In this document: piece after piece, positions 8,347 through 15,534 of the stretch
How positions within the stretch are numbered: the stretch's first letter is position 1
How the letters are laid out: every line of letters starts with the position of its first letter
DNA from: a virus
Length of the DNA: 46,500 nt
Strand: one strand, 5' to 3'
IMG/VR virus record: IMGVR_UViG_3300032731_000244
Coordinates: 1-46,500 of that record
Translations under genes and position numbers: made by a program
The notes under the pieces: generated by a model
The model's input: the letters and a program-made list of their open reading frames with translations, nothing else
What the model was told of the DNA's origin: nothing
The model's database searches: none

Positions 8347-9161
8347 TAAACGCCTCCTCGGACTATGGCGCCGAAGTAGGTTATCGTTTTGATATTGCCG
8401 TCAAGGCGACCTCTAGCAAAGTCTGCACGGACCGCAATAGTATTATTGTCTGCCGCCGTAGTAGATGTCCAGACATAATTTGCTGGCCAACTCGGAAACG
8501 CCACAGCATCTGGCACAGCAGTAGCAGCTTCAAGATTAAACAAACTGCCTAGCTCAAACATATTCGGCACTCTCCAATCCGCATACCCGCCCAGGCTCAC
8601 CGTGTTCGCCGCCGCGCAGTATTGGAAGATGTCGTAAAGCTGTCCAGTCCACGGCATCGTGCCAGTCCCTGCCGTGCCCATCGTCGCGTACTGTGCGCTC
8701 GTGTACCGTGACCACATCAGTCCCGTCTGCCGATCCAGCACGCAGTTGTTGCTGTGCGCTTCCCGCTTGGCTATAGACACGCTGGGGCCAGCGGCCCCGA
8801 GAATAGTTGCCTCAGTTGTGCGGATAGTTCCAGCAACGGCACCGGTGCTCACATTGTAAACCCCATCGTTGCCAACTGAACCCGATACGACGATGACTTC
8901 TCCCGTCTTGAACATCGCCAACTGGTTGTTAGTATCCGTGATCGTCCCTGGCGTAGTGGCTGCAAACGCGATGCTGATGTCAGTTAGGTGGACTAGGTCG
9001 ATATTGGACGTGCCAGAGTATGCGCCAACTGTGAGAACGGTATATGTCTTCGTCAGCCCTCTCTCATAGAACCCGTCATCCAACTCACCATTGTACTGGG
9101 TGGTTTGGCCAGTAACCAACAATCTTGCCCGCTTGCCGCCGAAGATACCTGTTAGGCCCAT
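8346..9161 (-). CDS. DUF1566 (C-type-lectin-like) virion protein
   Basis: 271 residues from the ATG at 9161; a GTG at 9203 would give 14 more residues but overlaps the upstream gene by 38 bases. The C-terminal half is a DUF1566/Lcl-type domain: NNCVLDRQTGLMWSR, MPWTGQLYDIFQYC, GGYADWRVPNMFELGSL, YVWTSTTAADN and a glycine-ended finish. The N-terminal half is beta-rich. Such domains have a C-type-lectin-like fold and are usually surface-exposed binding modules. In this late cluster it is probably a head or tail appendage. Confidence 0.75.
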   Translation of the reverse strand: MGLTGIFGGKRARLLVTGQTTQYNGELDDGFYERGLTKTYTVLTVGAYSGTSNIDLVHLTDISIAFAATTPGTITDTNNQLAMFKTGEVIVVSGSVGNDGVYNVSTGAVAGTIRTTEATILGAAGPSVSIAKREAHSNNCVLDRQTGLMWSRYTSAQYATMGTAGTGTMPWTGQLYDIFQYCAAANTVSLGGYADWRVPNMFELGSLFNLEAATAVPDAVAFPSWPANYVWTSTTAADNNTIAVRADFARGRLDGNIKTITYFGAIVRGGV

Positions 9162-9165
9162 ATCA

Positions 9166-9699
9166 TTAGCCCTGCGTCCAGGCGTGAACGTTGACGATTC
9201 CACTCACGCCAGCGCCACCGGCAGCTAGCGTGACAATCATCGCCGTAGCAGCCGTGCCCGCGAGGCCGGGTTCCCACTTGATGAAACCAGGGCCGCTTTC
9301 TGGAATATCTATCTTGAGGACGGTTGTGCCTCCACCATCTTCGATAACAAGGGTGCCTGCCACTGTCAGCAAGTCGTAACTCCACACCACCATGCCCAGA
9401 ACATTTGATACCCCAGCAGCACCAGCAGCAAGCGTCACAACCGCTGCCGTGTTTGCCGCCGGTTCGTCAGAATAAGCAGCGGCAGCTGCAACACCCGCTG
9501 GCGGGATATTGGTGATAACGATGATTTTCAGCCTGCCGAACTCGTCAGCAGAGAGGCGCGTGTGGCTGAGGTCGGCAGTTGCCAGTTGCGCGTCGGCGTC
9601 GTTGCGAAACCCTAGAATAGATACGCCGCTGTCACCATCGACGCCAACTGTATCTTCGTATTGTACACTGCCGCCTTGATGCGTTGTTCTCATTGCCAT
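9166..9699 (-). CDS. Structural protein with an internal duplicated beta segment
   Basis: 177 residues, with AAGGAG nine bases before the start. Two similar segments, TAAVVTLAAGAAGVSNVLGM (about residue 85) and a second copy with MIVTLAAGGAGVSGIVNVHA at the C-terminus, suggest an internal repeat. The protein is alanine-, glycine- and valine-rich with few charges, as in virion beta-proteins. No family recognised. It lies between two other small late proteins. Confidence 0.65.
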   Translation of the reverse strand: MAMRTTHQGGSVQYEDTVGVDGDSGVSILGFRNDADAQLATADLSHTRLSADEFGRLKIIVITNIPPAGVAAAAAYSDEPAANTAAVVTLAAGAAGVSNVLGMVVWSYDLLTVAGTLVIEDGGGTTVLKIDIPESGPGFIKWEPGLAGTAATAMIVTLAAGGAGVSGIVNVHAWTQG

Positions 9700-9715
9700 T
9701 TAGGTATGCTCCTTG

Positions 9716-10204
9716 TTACACCAAGACAGCCGTGATCTGCAAGACCCCTGGATTTGCTTGATCGCCGTCTGCGCTCTCTCTGGCAGGGATGCGCACTCTC
9801 TCTACAACCTTGTTTAGCACAACAGTGAACACATGGTCCTCGGCTCCAGCGCCGGTCGCGCCGTATGTGATGTATTCGCGTTGCGTGCGGCTCTGACTGT
9901 CTGCGGCGAGCGCAACTGGCCCAGGCGCGTATAAGCTCATCGTCACCCACTCAGATGCACCAGTGGGTACAAGCGCGACTACCGAGTAGTGACTGACTTC
10001 AAGCTGCCAGTCGAATGCGCCAACCGCACCCTGTTCAGCATCCTGGGTATACGTGAAGTGGATCGACATCTCAAGCGCGTTGGTCGAGAATGACTCGGTC
10101 GGCGCTGCATCCCACGCGCCAGCAGCTTCCAACGCTGCGCTCGCTCGCAAGACAACTGGGTTGGCATATCCTCGTGGATGCGGATCGCCTATGGGCATTA
10201 CCAT
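9716..10204 (-). CDS. Putative virion protein, first gene after the non-coding control region
   Basis: 162 residues; AGGGAG lies eight bases before the ATG at 10204. Beta-rich sequence, for example FDWQLEVSHYSVVALVPTGA and HVFTVVLNKVVERVRIP, with no known motif. It is the first structural gene downstream of the control region, directly next to phased ATTGC repeats, so it may be the first gene of the second late transcript. Confidence 0.68.
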   Translation of the reverse strand: MVMPIGDPHPRGYANPVVLRASAALEAAGAWDAAPTESFSTNALEMSIHFTYTQDAEQGAVGAFDWQLEVSHYSVVALVPTGASEWVTMSLYAPGPVALAADSQSRTQREYITYGATGAGAEDHVFTVVLNKVVERVRIPARESADGDQANPGVLQITAVLV

Positions 10205-10218
10205 TGATCAAGCTCCCT

Positions 10219-10298
10219 ATTGCTTCTGAATTGCATCTTGATTGCTTCCAATTGCTTCGTATTTACGCCTGCAATTGCGTCTAACCGCGTTCTATTGC
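10219..10298. repeat. Helically phased ATTGC repeats
   Basis: ATTGC occurs at 10219, 10230, 10241, 10251, 10274 and 10294, with spacings of 11, 11, 10, 23 and 20 bases, all near whole turns of the helix. The first four share the pattern (G)AAGCAAT on the minus strand. They lie immediately upstream of the gene starting at 10204. Repeats on one face of DNA suggest protein binding or intrinsic bending; the period is not a multiple of three, so coding is not the explanation. Confidence 0.6.
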
Positions 10299-10313
10299 AT
10301 GATACCCGCATGC

Positions 10314-10370
10314 GCAATAGACAGCCGCTACAGGCTGATTCATTCTTTGAAACCCTGTGCTGTCTATTGC
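10314..10370. repeat. Perfect 12-base inverted repeat
   Basis: GCAATAGACAGC at 10314-10325 and its exact reverse complement at 10359-10370, with a further nested ACAGG/CCTGT pair (10330-10334 and 10354-10358). It could form a cruciform or an RNA hairpin in the leader of the late gene at 10204. There is no U-run, so it is not an obvious terminator. Its arms contain the same GCAAT unit as the neighbouring phased repeats. Confidence 0.6.
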
Positions 10371-10444
10371 ACGTGACTGTTCTTTCCACTGAAACAGAAA
10401 GCTACTATCGGTCAGGCCGAACGCCATGCAGCCCCAAGGCGGAC

Positions 10445-10490
10445 AAACAAAAAGCGCCGCAGGCACGATTGCTCATGCTACTGCGGCGCT
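10445..10490 (-). terminator. Intrinsic terminator, minus strand
   Basis: AGCGCCGCAG at 10453-10462 pairs perfectly with CTGCGGCGCT at 10481-10490 (10 base pairs, GC-rich). On the minus strand it is followed by TTTTGTTTG. It lies about 40 bases downstream of the minus-strand promoter's start and upstream of the structural genes. Confidence 0.75.
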
Positions 10491-10525
10491 CCACTTCTGC
10501 GTGGTATACCGAATTATTCGATTGT
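10445..10525 (-). ncRNA. Predicted short minus-strand RNA bounded by promoter and terminator
   Basis: A near-consensus minus-strand promoter at 10532-10560 predicts a start near 10525. A strong intrinsic terminator ends the transcript near 10445, giving about 80 bases with no convincing open reading frame. It could be a stand-alone small RNA, or an attenuated leader that is read through into the structural genes below 10204 when an antiterminator is present. The two options cannot be separated from sequence. Confidence 0.5.
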
Positions 10526-10531
10526 GCTGTT

Positions 10532-10560
10532 ACTATACCACACTACTTACAGATTGTCAA
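10532..10560 (-). promoter_or_regulatory. Sigma70-like promoter, minus strand
   Basis: Read on the minus strand, TTGACA (10560-10555) and TATAGT (10537-10532) are 17 bases apart, with a TGTGG just before the -10 box. That extended form is shared with the other strong promoters of this phage. It lies back-to-back with the plus-strand promoter at 10569-10597; the two -35 boxes are eight bases apart. Confidence 0.7.
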
Positions 10561-10568
10561 GTGCCCCC

Positions 10569-10597
10569 TTGGCAGATCATCCGCAATGTGCTATACT
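10569..10597 (+). promoter_or_regulatory. Sigma70-like promoter, plus strand
   Basis: TTGGCA at 10569-10574 and TATACT at 10592-10597, 17 bases apart, with TGTGC before the -10 box (extended -10). Predicted start near 10604. The only thing downstream before a terminator is a highly foldable 150-base non-coding stretch. Confidence 0.68.
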
Positions 10598-10602
10598 GTC
10601 TA

Positions 10603-10758
10603 TGCGGGTATGGGACGCCATATCTGCTTATGAGTGCCCGCTGGGGAATGGGATGCGTAACATGCGACTCGCACTATAGGATTCCCTGGCACGGGGCGTG
10701 CCGCACCTACCAAGTGTAGGCGGCGATCTTAGACCGCTCTTCGGGGCGGTCTTTGTAT
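10603..10758 (+). ncRNA. Predicted structured small RNA, plus strand
   Basis: About 155 bases between a strong promoter and an intrinsic terminator, antisense to the general direction of the region, with no plausible gene. Consecutive hairpins can be drawn: GCGGGTA/TGCCCGC (10604-10610 with 10635-10641, starting at the predicted first base), GGGAAT/ATTCCC (10644-10649 with 10681-10686), GGCACG-GGG-CGTGCC (10688-10702), CCTAC-CAAGT-GTAGG (10706-10720), then the terminator. This hairpin density is typical of a regulatory RNA. Function and target are unknown; I do not recognise a family. Confidence 0.55.
10731..10758 (+). terminator. Intrinsic terminator, plus strand
   Basis: AGACCGC (10731-10737) pairs with GCGGTCT (10746-10752) and closes on a TCTTCGGG loop that can form a stable UUCG tetraloop. 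It is followed by TTTGTATTTG. It ends the predicted plus-strand small RNA. Confidence 0.75.
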
Positions 10759-10784
10759 TTGATAATCTGCACATAGCATGCCAG

Positions 10785-11006
10785 CTACATTGGCATGTTT
10801 AAAGTCATCGTGCTGAGATCGTCGGGCGCAAGCGTTACACGACAATCAAGCACTCGGCACAGTGGGTATCCGATCTCTTCACATACTGCTGAGATATACA
10901 ACATCCCCGCATCACAACGCGGGCGGCTGTGTGTTCTCACTATAGCAGTCTCTGATGGAGAATGAAGCACAACCCTGACTTCATATCGTGGTGTGGGGCA
11001 ATTCAT
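10785..11006 (-). CDS. Small protein of unknown function
   Basis: 73 residues; its ATG overlaps the preceding stop (ATGA), with AGGGG just upstream. The sequence MNCPTPRYEVRVVLHSPSET then CDAGMLYISAVCEEIGYPLC is cysteine-containing and beta-like. No family recognised. It is the last gene of the upstream late segment. A 7-base-pair hairpin (10777-10783 with 10791-10797) spans its stop codon. Confidence 0.6.
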   Translation of the reverse strand: MNCPTPRYEVRVVLHSPSETAIVRTHSRPRCDAGMLYISAVCEEIGYPLCRVLDCRVTLAPDDLSTMTLNMPM

Positions 11007-11209
11007 CTTCCCCTATTCTGCTTTCTTTCTCTGGCTATTACGTCTTCCAGCCTACAAGAATCAACAGATGCTTGTTTCAAGTCTTGCCATTCGGCGTCAG
11101 TGAAGTAGGAAGGTGGCTTTCCTGTGCGATAAACAAAGTCTTTACACTCCATTTTCCCAACATGCATCATATACTTTTGCAACAGTAGACGATAATCAGT
11201 ATCAGTCAT
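11003..11209 (-). CDS. Small helical protein of unknown function
   Basis: 68 residues, preceded by AAAGGGGGAACA, the ribosome-binding motif typical of this phage. Charged and helical (YRLLLQKYMMHVGKMECKDF, WQDLKQASVDSCRLEDV). Four-base overlap with the next gene indicates translational coupling. Function unknown. Confidence 0.65.
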   Translation of the reverse strand: MTDTDYRLLLQKYMMHVGKMECKDFVYRTGKPPSYFTDAEWQDLKQASVDSCRLEDVIARERKQNRGR

Positions 11210-11219
11210 TGTTCCCCCT

Positions 11220-11438
11220 TTATTTCCCCCTCTTCATCTGTCGCCACTCGGCTCTGATCTCAGCCGTTGTCGGGCTAATGCCTCTCAAAATCTCGGCAGC
11301 GTCTGCAATCTGCAACGCGCCAGAGCGGATGCGGTCAATCTGCTGAACGACGATTATCGCGCTGATGCCCCCGCCGTTGCCGTTCTCTGCGACGATGCCT
11401 TCGATGATGAGCGCGTAGTTGCCGTTGGGTTCGGTCAT
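11220..11438 (-). CDS. Small protein of unknown function
   Basis: 72 residues starting three bases after the previous stop. Composition: a glycine/asparagine patch (AENGNGGGISAIIVVQQI) followed by a helix (SPTTAEIRAEWRQMKRGK). Not recognised. Tight spacing on both sides puts it in the late operon between the minor head protein and the control region. Confidence 0.6.
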   Translation of the reverse strand: MTEPNGNYALIIEGIVAENGNGGGISAIIVVQQIDRIRSGALQIADAAEILRGISPTTAEIRAEWRQMKRGK

Positions 11439-11441
11439 ACT

Positions 11442-11813
11442 CTACTCAGTAGCTTCAATTTCAGCTAGCAACTCTTCTTGAAGCGCAAGAACATCTTGCC
11501 AGTCTACGACAGGCTTTCCCCTAAACGAGATAAGCCAGCCGTCATCCCAGCCTTCACTAAGATAGCCAGGCACCCACGCGGGATTGACAAAGCGTACCCA
11601 GCCATACCCTTCGTCATCAATGGCCGCTGCGCTTTCAGCCTTCACTTTTGCTAGATTGCTGAACGCAACGCGCATGTCAACCGTGTAGTCATTTCTGATA
11701 ACCGCACACTGAATGGCATCGACCTTGAAGCTCTCTTCCAGTTGTGCTAGAAGCTCGTACAACCTGAAGCACTTACGCGCTGTGCCCATAACATAGATAG
11801 CATCGATTTCCAT
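11442..11813 (-). CDS. Protein of unknown function in head operon
   Basis: 123 residues from the ATG at 11813, which follows AAAGGGGGAAACA; a longer reading from 11906 lacks such a signal and overlaps the upstream gene. Contains YVMGTARKCFRLYELLAQLE and WVPGYLSEGWDDGWLISF and an acidic C-terminus. No family recognised. Confidence 0.65.
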   Translation of the reverse strand: MEIDAIYVMGTARKCFRLYELLAQLEESFKVDAIQCAVIRNDYTVDMRVAFSNLAKVKAESAAAIDDEGYGWVRFVNPAWVPGYLSEGWDDGWLISFRGKPVVDWQDVLALQEELLAEIEATE

Positions 11814-11824
11814 TGTTTCCCCCT

Positions 11825-12418
11825 TTATGGCAAGCTCGGCAACGGTCCTGGTGAGCATCGGTCTGTAGTAACTACTAGACTGCAAAGGCAACGCCACCCT
11901 TGGCATGCGATTTTAGGATTTACCGGTGCTTGCGGGTATACGCCCACCTGCTGCCAGTACGACGCGCGTTTCACTTTACCATTCAGCTTAATGTCACACG
12001 AGATACAGCCTTCAATCGTAGGCCCGCGCACCCATTTGAGCTTCTGGTCTTGACCCGCCATCACTTTCGCCCGTGTGCTGACGTCCTGCCACCGTGCGGT
12101 CCACATCTTCACTCGGTTCAAGTGGCGAGATAGCTTCGCGCCACTAGGCTGTGAAAACTTGATGATAGAAGCTGCAAAGCCAGGAACGCGATTAGTTTCT
12201 TCAGTGATAACTGACTGTAGCGCATTGCGTTCGATGGGCGTTAGCTCACTTGGTTGTATGCCCATTTCAGCCGCGCCCGCGTACCACGCTTTTGTCAAGC
12301 CGCGCGCGATTGCAGAACTCATCCAGTCGTAGAACTGGTCAGCGTCTATCAGCCCCTTCCACAGCGCCCGTACCGCGCCGCGTATGCTCAGGCCGTAGTC
12401 GCTACTCCCCGCTGCCAT
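11825..12418 (-). CDS. Minor head protein, phage Mu F-like
   Basis: 197 residues; overlaps the end of the portal gene by 17 bases. The C-terminus has the hallmark of Mu F / SPP1 gp7-type proteins: GCISCDIKLNGKVKRASYW, then YPQAPV and IACQGWRCLCSL, a C-x2-C ... C-x4-C-x-C arrangement. These proteins bind the portal and help head assembly or DNA ejection. It is at the short end for the family, and the helical N-terminal part is compact. Confidence 0.75.
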   Translation of the reverse strand: MAAGSSDYGLSIRGAVRALWKGLIDADQFYDWMSSAIARGLTKAWYAGAAEMGIQPSELTPIERNALQSVITEETNRVPGFAASIIKFSQPSGAKLSRHLNRVKMWTARWQDVSTRAKVMAGQDQKLKWVRGPTIEGCISCDIKLNGKVKRASYWQQVGVYPQAPVNPKIACQGWRCLCSLVVTTDRCSPGPLPSLP

Positions 12419-14207
12419 TGCTGATGGCGTCGGCTACCATCTCCCTCACGATTGCTGTAATTCCTGATGTGTCGATGTCATGGACATTGTCCCCAAGATA
12501 TGTCGATGGAATCGTTCCCACATCGACACTTTTCTCTTCTGCTGGCCGTGGTACTACTGGTGGCGCTGCTACTGCATAGTCACCGAACTCGAACGACTCG
12601 GAAGACGTGATGGCATCTGCATTCGTCACGCCCGCTGACTGCAAGATGATGTGCCAGAACGCAGCGACGATCTTCTTCGCTGCTTCAACGGGCACGATGC
12701 CCGGCTCAATCAGTGGCCCAAGCGCGTTGCTCATCAGGTTGCCTACGCTCGTAGCGATCTGCGGCAAGTCATTCAGTGAAAGCGTGTCTGTACTGACCTG
12801 GACGGTGTAAGGGTCAACGGGATCGTCTGGATTATACTTCTCGTACATGCCGATGACAACGCGCACCATCTTCGTAAACTGCGCTGACCAGTACGTCTTG
12901 TACGTCTCGAACAACATCGACTGCGCCTTGTCCATCTCAAGCGCCGTCGCCCATCGTGTCGTATCCAGCCCCGCACTGGTGGGAAACAAGCCCGCTCCCA
13001 GCAACGCCGTCCACGCAAATAGCTCGTTGTCTGCCTTCGCGTCAGATGCGCCCGTTGTCATCGGCAAATCAACTGTGCGCACGGCCTCGTTATCAACCTC
13101 TACGCTGCCCGAGTACGGAGGCGCGTTTGTGTCACGGCTTTGAGTGCGCGACAATGCACTTTGTAGTTGAGCAGAGACAGCGTTGACGGCACGCGAGCCG
13201 CCAGCCACTTGCTTGCGGCGCACAAACATACTCTTTGCCTTTGCCACCGTCAGGCGGCTCTCGGTGAAGCCCTTGTGCGCACTCATAAACGCACGCGAGC
13301 ACGTCAGCAACGGCCATCCCCACAAGCTGTCACGCTCCTTGCGATTGTGGGCGATGTGTAGCACCGTGACGTCTGTGCCACCGCGCTGGGTTTCCATGCG
13401 TATTGCATTATCGGGCAGCTTGGCAACTGCGCCCATATCTACCGCTGGCTTGCTATTGCTACTACTACTACCATTGTCCCCGATAGCCGCGCTACTGCCG
13501 CTAGCAGTGGTAGCATCATCGTCTAGCTTGTTATCCAGATACCACAGCCAGTCGGTGTAGTACATCTCTTTTTGCGCATCAGGGCTAGTGCGCATGTAGA
13601 ACAAGGGCACTGACCAGTCATCGGGGTCCGTGACGATCTTCGTGATCTCGCGCGTCGGCAACTCACGCACGGTACATTTCCCATCTGGCGTGCTGGCGTA
13701 GAAGGCCAGAAACGTGTTCCCGTCACGTAGCAGGAAGTTGCTCAGGTCATGAATGATGTCCTCACCGATGACGGGCCTGTTGCGGTCAGCGTGCCAGAAC
13801 TCGTCCCATATCTCCTGCACCTTGTCATTGTCGCGAATGAGCACGGTGATCTCGTCCCCCAAGCCCCAGCCCGTCCACAGCCACAGCGAGAACTGCGCCA
13901 GCGGGCTGTACTTGAACAGACGGGCACTGTCGTTGATCGCACGCTCCCGTTCGGCTGACGTGTCACTAGCGTAGGTGCCCAAGCTCTCCCAGTCCATCTG
14001 GTTGAGAATGTCCTGGATCATCCACGTATCTTGCTCTTTCAGTTGCTGCACCAGTGCTTCTGGCGGCAACTGCCACGGCCCCTGCTCGTAAGCGCGTAGC
14101 AACCCCGACACTGTCTCTACGATCTTGTCGCGCTCGCCCTGCGGCTCTAGTGCGTGCGCTATAGCTGTGCGTGCCTTGTAGAAAAGCCCTTCGTTTTCTG
14201 CTGCCAT
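12402..14207 (-). CDS. Portal protein
   Basis: 601 residues; AGGAGTTGACACG precedes the ATG. The family is indicated by residues 95-175 (LFKYSPLAQFSLWLWTGWGL, DEFWHADRNRPVIGED, FLLRDGNTFLAFYA), the central HIAHNRKERDSLWGWPLL segment, and WATALEMDKAQSMLFETYKT. A low-complexity Ser/Asn/Gly linker spans residues 229-258. Portals form the dodecameric DNA entry ring. It follows the terminase and precedes the Mu F-like protein, the normal order. Length is normal to slightly long. Confidence 0.85.
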   Translation of the reverse strand: MAAENEGLFYKARTAIAHALEPQGERDKIVETVSGLLRAYEQGPWQLPPEALVQQLKEQDTWMIQDILNQMDWESLGTYASDTSAERERAINDSARLFKYSPLAQFSLWLWTGWGLGDEITVLIRDNDKVQEIWDEFWHADRNRPVIGEDIIHDLSNFLLRDGNTFLAFYASTPDGKCTVRELPTREITKIVTDPDDWSVPLFYMRTSPDAQKEMYYTDWLWYLDNKLDDDATTASGSSAAIGDNGSSSSNSKPAVDMGAVAKLPDNAIRMETQRGGTDVTVLHIAHNRKERDSLWGWPLLTCSRAFMSAHKGFTESRLTVAKAKSMFVRRKQVAGGSRAVNAVSAQLQSALSRTQSRDTNAPPYSGSVEVDNEAVRTVDLPMTTGASDAKADNELFAWTALLGAGLFPTSAGLDTTRWATALEMDKAQSMLFETYKTYWSAQFTKMVRVVIGMYEKYNPDDPVDPYTVQVSTDTLSLNDLPQIATSVGNLMSNALGPLIEPGIVPVEAAKKIVAAFWHIILQSAGVTNADAITSSESFEFGDYAVAAPPVVPRPAEEKSVDVGTIPSTYLGDNVHDIDTSGITAIVREMVADAISNGSGE

Positions 14208-14246
14208 CGTGTCAACTCCTATTCATTGTCCTGTTCCCCCTCAAAC

Positions 14247-14711
14247 TTATACCGCTTCTATAGCCAAGTCCGACACAACATAGATCATATCATGCGTGAG
14301 AGCTGCATCATTCTTGTGAACAGCCCAAAGACCGTCTTGGTACAGCGCAATACCATCGCCAGGCTGCAACTCGAAACGGCATTTGTCCCGCCATCCAAAG
14401 CCTTCTCTATGGGCAATGATACAAACCACAGGGTTGCTCTCATTGTCTACAACGACGACCCAGTCTCTTAGCTCAATAGCCATTTCTGCCTTCCACCCGA
14501 CAGGAATGTCTCTGAGCGGAATCGAGTAGCAGTCGTCTAAGTAACATCCATCGACACGTATCTCTTCCTCTGCCGATAGCACGAACTCCCCTTTGTGGAT
14601 TGGCACCAGCGTGCCACTCTCGATGTACCCGCCTGTGGCACTCAGCTTCAGCCTAGCTGCTAACACGGCAATCGTAGCTGCAATAGATGTCAGAAAACTA
14701 CGCCTGTTCAT
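14247..14711 (-). CDS. Protein with twin-arginine-like signal, function unknown
   Basis: 154 residues from the ATG at 14711, directly after GGGGGGACAAGGA. It begins MNRRSFLTSIAATIAVLAA, a short n-region with RRSFL and a hydrophobic core. This resembles a Tat signal peptide, although the family's usual S/T before RR and K after are replaced. The remainder is a beta-rich domain with acidic patches (FVLSAEEEIRVDG, DWVVVVDNESNPVVCIIAH). An exported or membrane-anchored phage protein is possible; the role is not recognised. Confidence 0.6.
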   Translation of the reverse strand: MNRRSFLTSIAATIAVLAARLKLSATGGYIESGTLVPIHKGEFVLSAEEEIRVDGCYLDDCYSIPLRDIPVGWKAEMAIELRDWVVVVDNESNPVVCIIAHREGFGWRDKCRFELQPGDGIALYQDGLWAVHKNDAALTHDMIYVVSDLAIEAV

Positions 14712-14790
14712 TCCTTGTCCCCCCATGTTTGATAATCCAGCCCATTGTAATTGAAGTCCCAATCTGTCTCGTATGACCTTACCCACGCAT

Positions 14791-15075
14791 CTATAGTATA
14801 GCCTGGAAAATAGACACCCACTCGGGCACGATGTCTCTGATAATAACGTCGCCACGCTCTCTGCGAACCGCGTTACGAATTTCCTCTCTCAATTCGGCAA
14901 CATCAATGCCACAAGGAATACAGGACGTGTTGTAAGTGTGCAGTTTTTCCCTCATTGTCTGCGGCTCGTCTAGCTTCTCGCTGATCTCTTTAAGCGTCGT
15001 GTCGATACTATCCAGCGTCTTGTTCATCTCTGTTAGAGCACTGACAACCTCGCCCATCCAGTAGTCGTCGTTCAC
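14791..15075 (-). CDS. Small coiled-coil protein of unknown function
   Basis: 94 residues from a GTG at 15075, five bases after AAAGGGGG; an earlier ATG frame to 15132 lacks a signal. Residues 10-40 are heptad-like (VVSALTEMNKTLDSIDTTLK). Contains SCIPCGIDVAELREEIRN. Two further coiled-coil genes follow upstream, forming a small group between terminase and portal. Confidence 0.62.
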   Translation of the reverse strand: MNDDYWMGEVVSALTEMNKTLDSIDTTLKEISEKLDEPQTMREKLHTYNTSCIPCGIDVAELREEIRNAVRRERGDVIIRDIVPEWVSIFQAIL

Positions 15076-15145
15076 CGTTTCCCCCTTTTTGTGCATTTCA
15101 TAATGCTGTTTCACGTCACTTTCTCCCCACACATTGGGCGCGAGC

Positions 15146-15185
15146 CGTAGCGGTTACGTAACACCGCAACTCTGTAACCGCTACG
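15146..15185. repeat. Perfect 12-base-pair intercistronic hairpin
   Basis: CGTAGCGGTTAC (15146-15157) is the exact reverse complement of 15174-15185, with a 16-base loop. No U-run follows on either strand, so it is not an ordinary terminator. It lies in a 150-base gap between two late genes and could stabilise or punctuate the mRNA. Confidence 0.6.
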
Positions 15186-15228
15186 CTCCCCCTAAAGCCG
15201 ACTGCTGCTGCGCGCCCGTCGATTTTGT

Positions 15229-15534
15229 TCATTCTGAAATGATATTTTGCCGACCATGCGCGGGGCAGTACCAGCCAACCGATGAGCCAACTGCACGCGC
15301 GAGATTCCTATTCCATTCGCAATCGCACTTGGGCGTAGTTGCGCCGTCCGTTGCGCTCACATCCCACGGCCAGCCATCTTCTGCGTGGCCCCAGCCGTCG
15401 TCCAGCGGCGGCAAAGACTTGATTGCTGGCGTTGCCTTCTCGACTACCTCTTTGAGACGGTCAAACGCGGCGCACAACTCGGCTACTTCCTGTTTCAGCT
15501 TGACAACTTCAGCGGCGAGCGCTTGGTCTGTCAT
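15229..15534 (-). CDS. Coiled-coil protein with Cys/His patch, unknown function
   Basis: 101 residues; ATGA overlap with the preceding gene and AGGAG upstream. Residues 1-35 form a coiled coil (AAEVVKLKQEVAELCAAF, DRLKEVVEK). The C-terminus has CDCEW and WYCPAHGR, which could bind zinc. The N-terminal heptads resemble those of the plus-strand protein at 26525 (IAQLKQEVAELRAE), so the two may share an oligomerisation module. Confidence 0.65.
   Translation of the reverse strand: MTDQALAAEVVKLKQEVAELCAAFDRLKEVVEKATPAIKSLPPLDDGWGHAEDGWPWDVSATDGATTPKCDCEWNRNLARAVGSSVGWYCPAHGRQNIISE

Noticed and set aside
8346-9161. Diversity-generating retroelement target, because of the C-type-lectin-like DUF1566 domain
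   Set aside because: No reverse transcriptase, template repeat or variable repeat was found in the window; DUF1566 domains occur widely without such systems.
10603-10758. tRNA or tmRNA-like gene
   Set aside because: Stem lengths and spacing do not fit a cloverleaf, and no CCA-ended acceptor stem or GTTCGAATC-type loop is seen.
10777-10797. Terminator at the end of the gene at 10785
   Set aside because: The 7-base-pair stem has no U-run on the minus strand and overlaps coding sequence.
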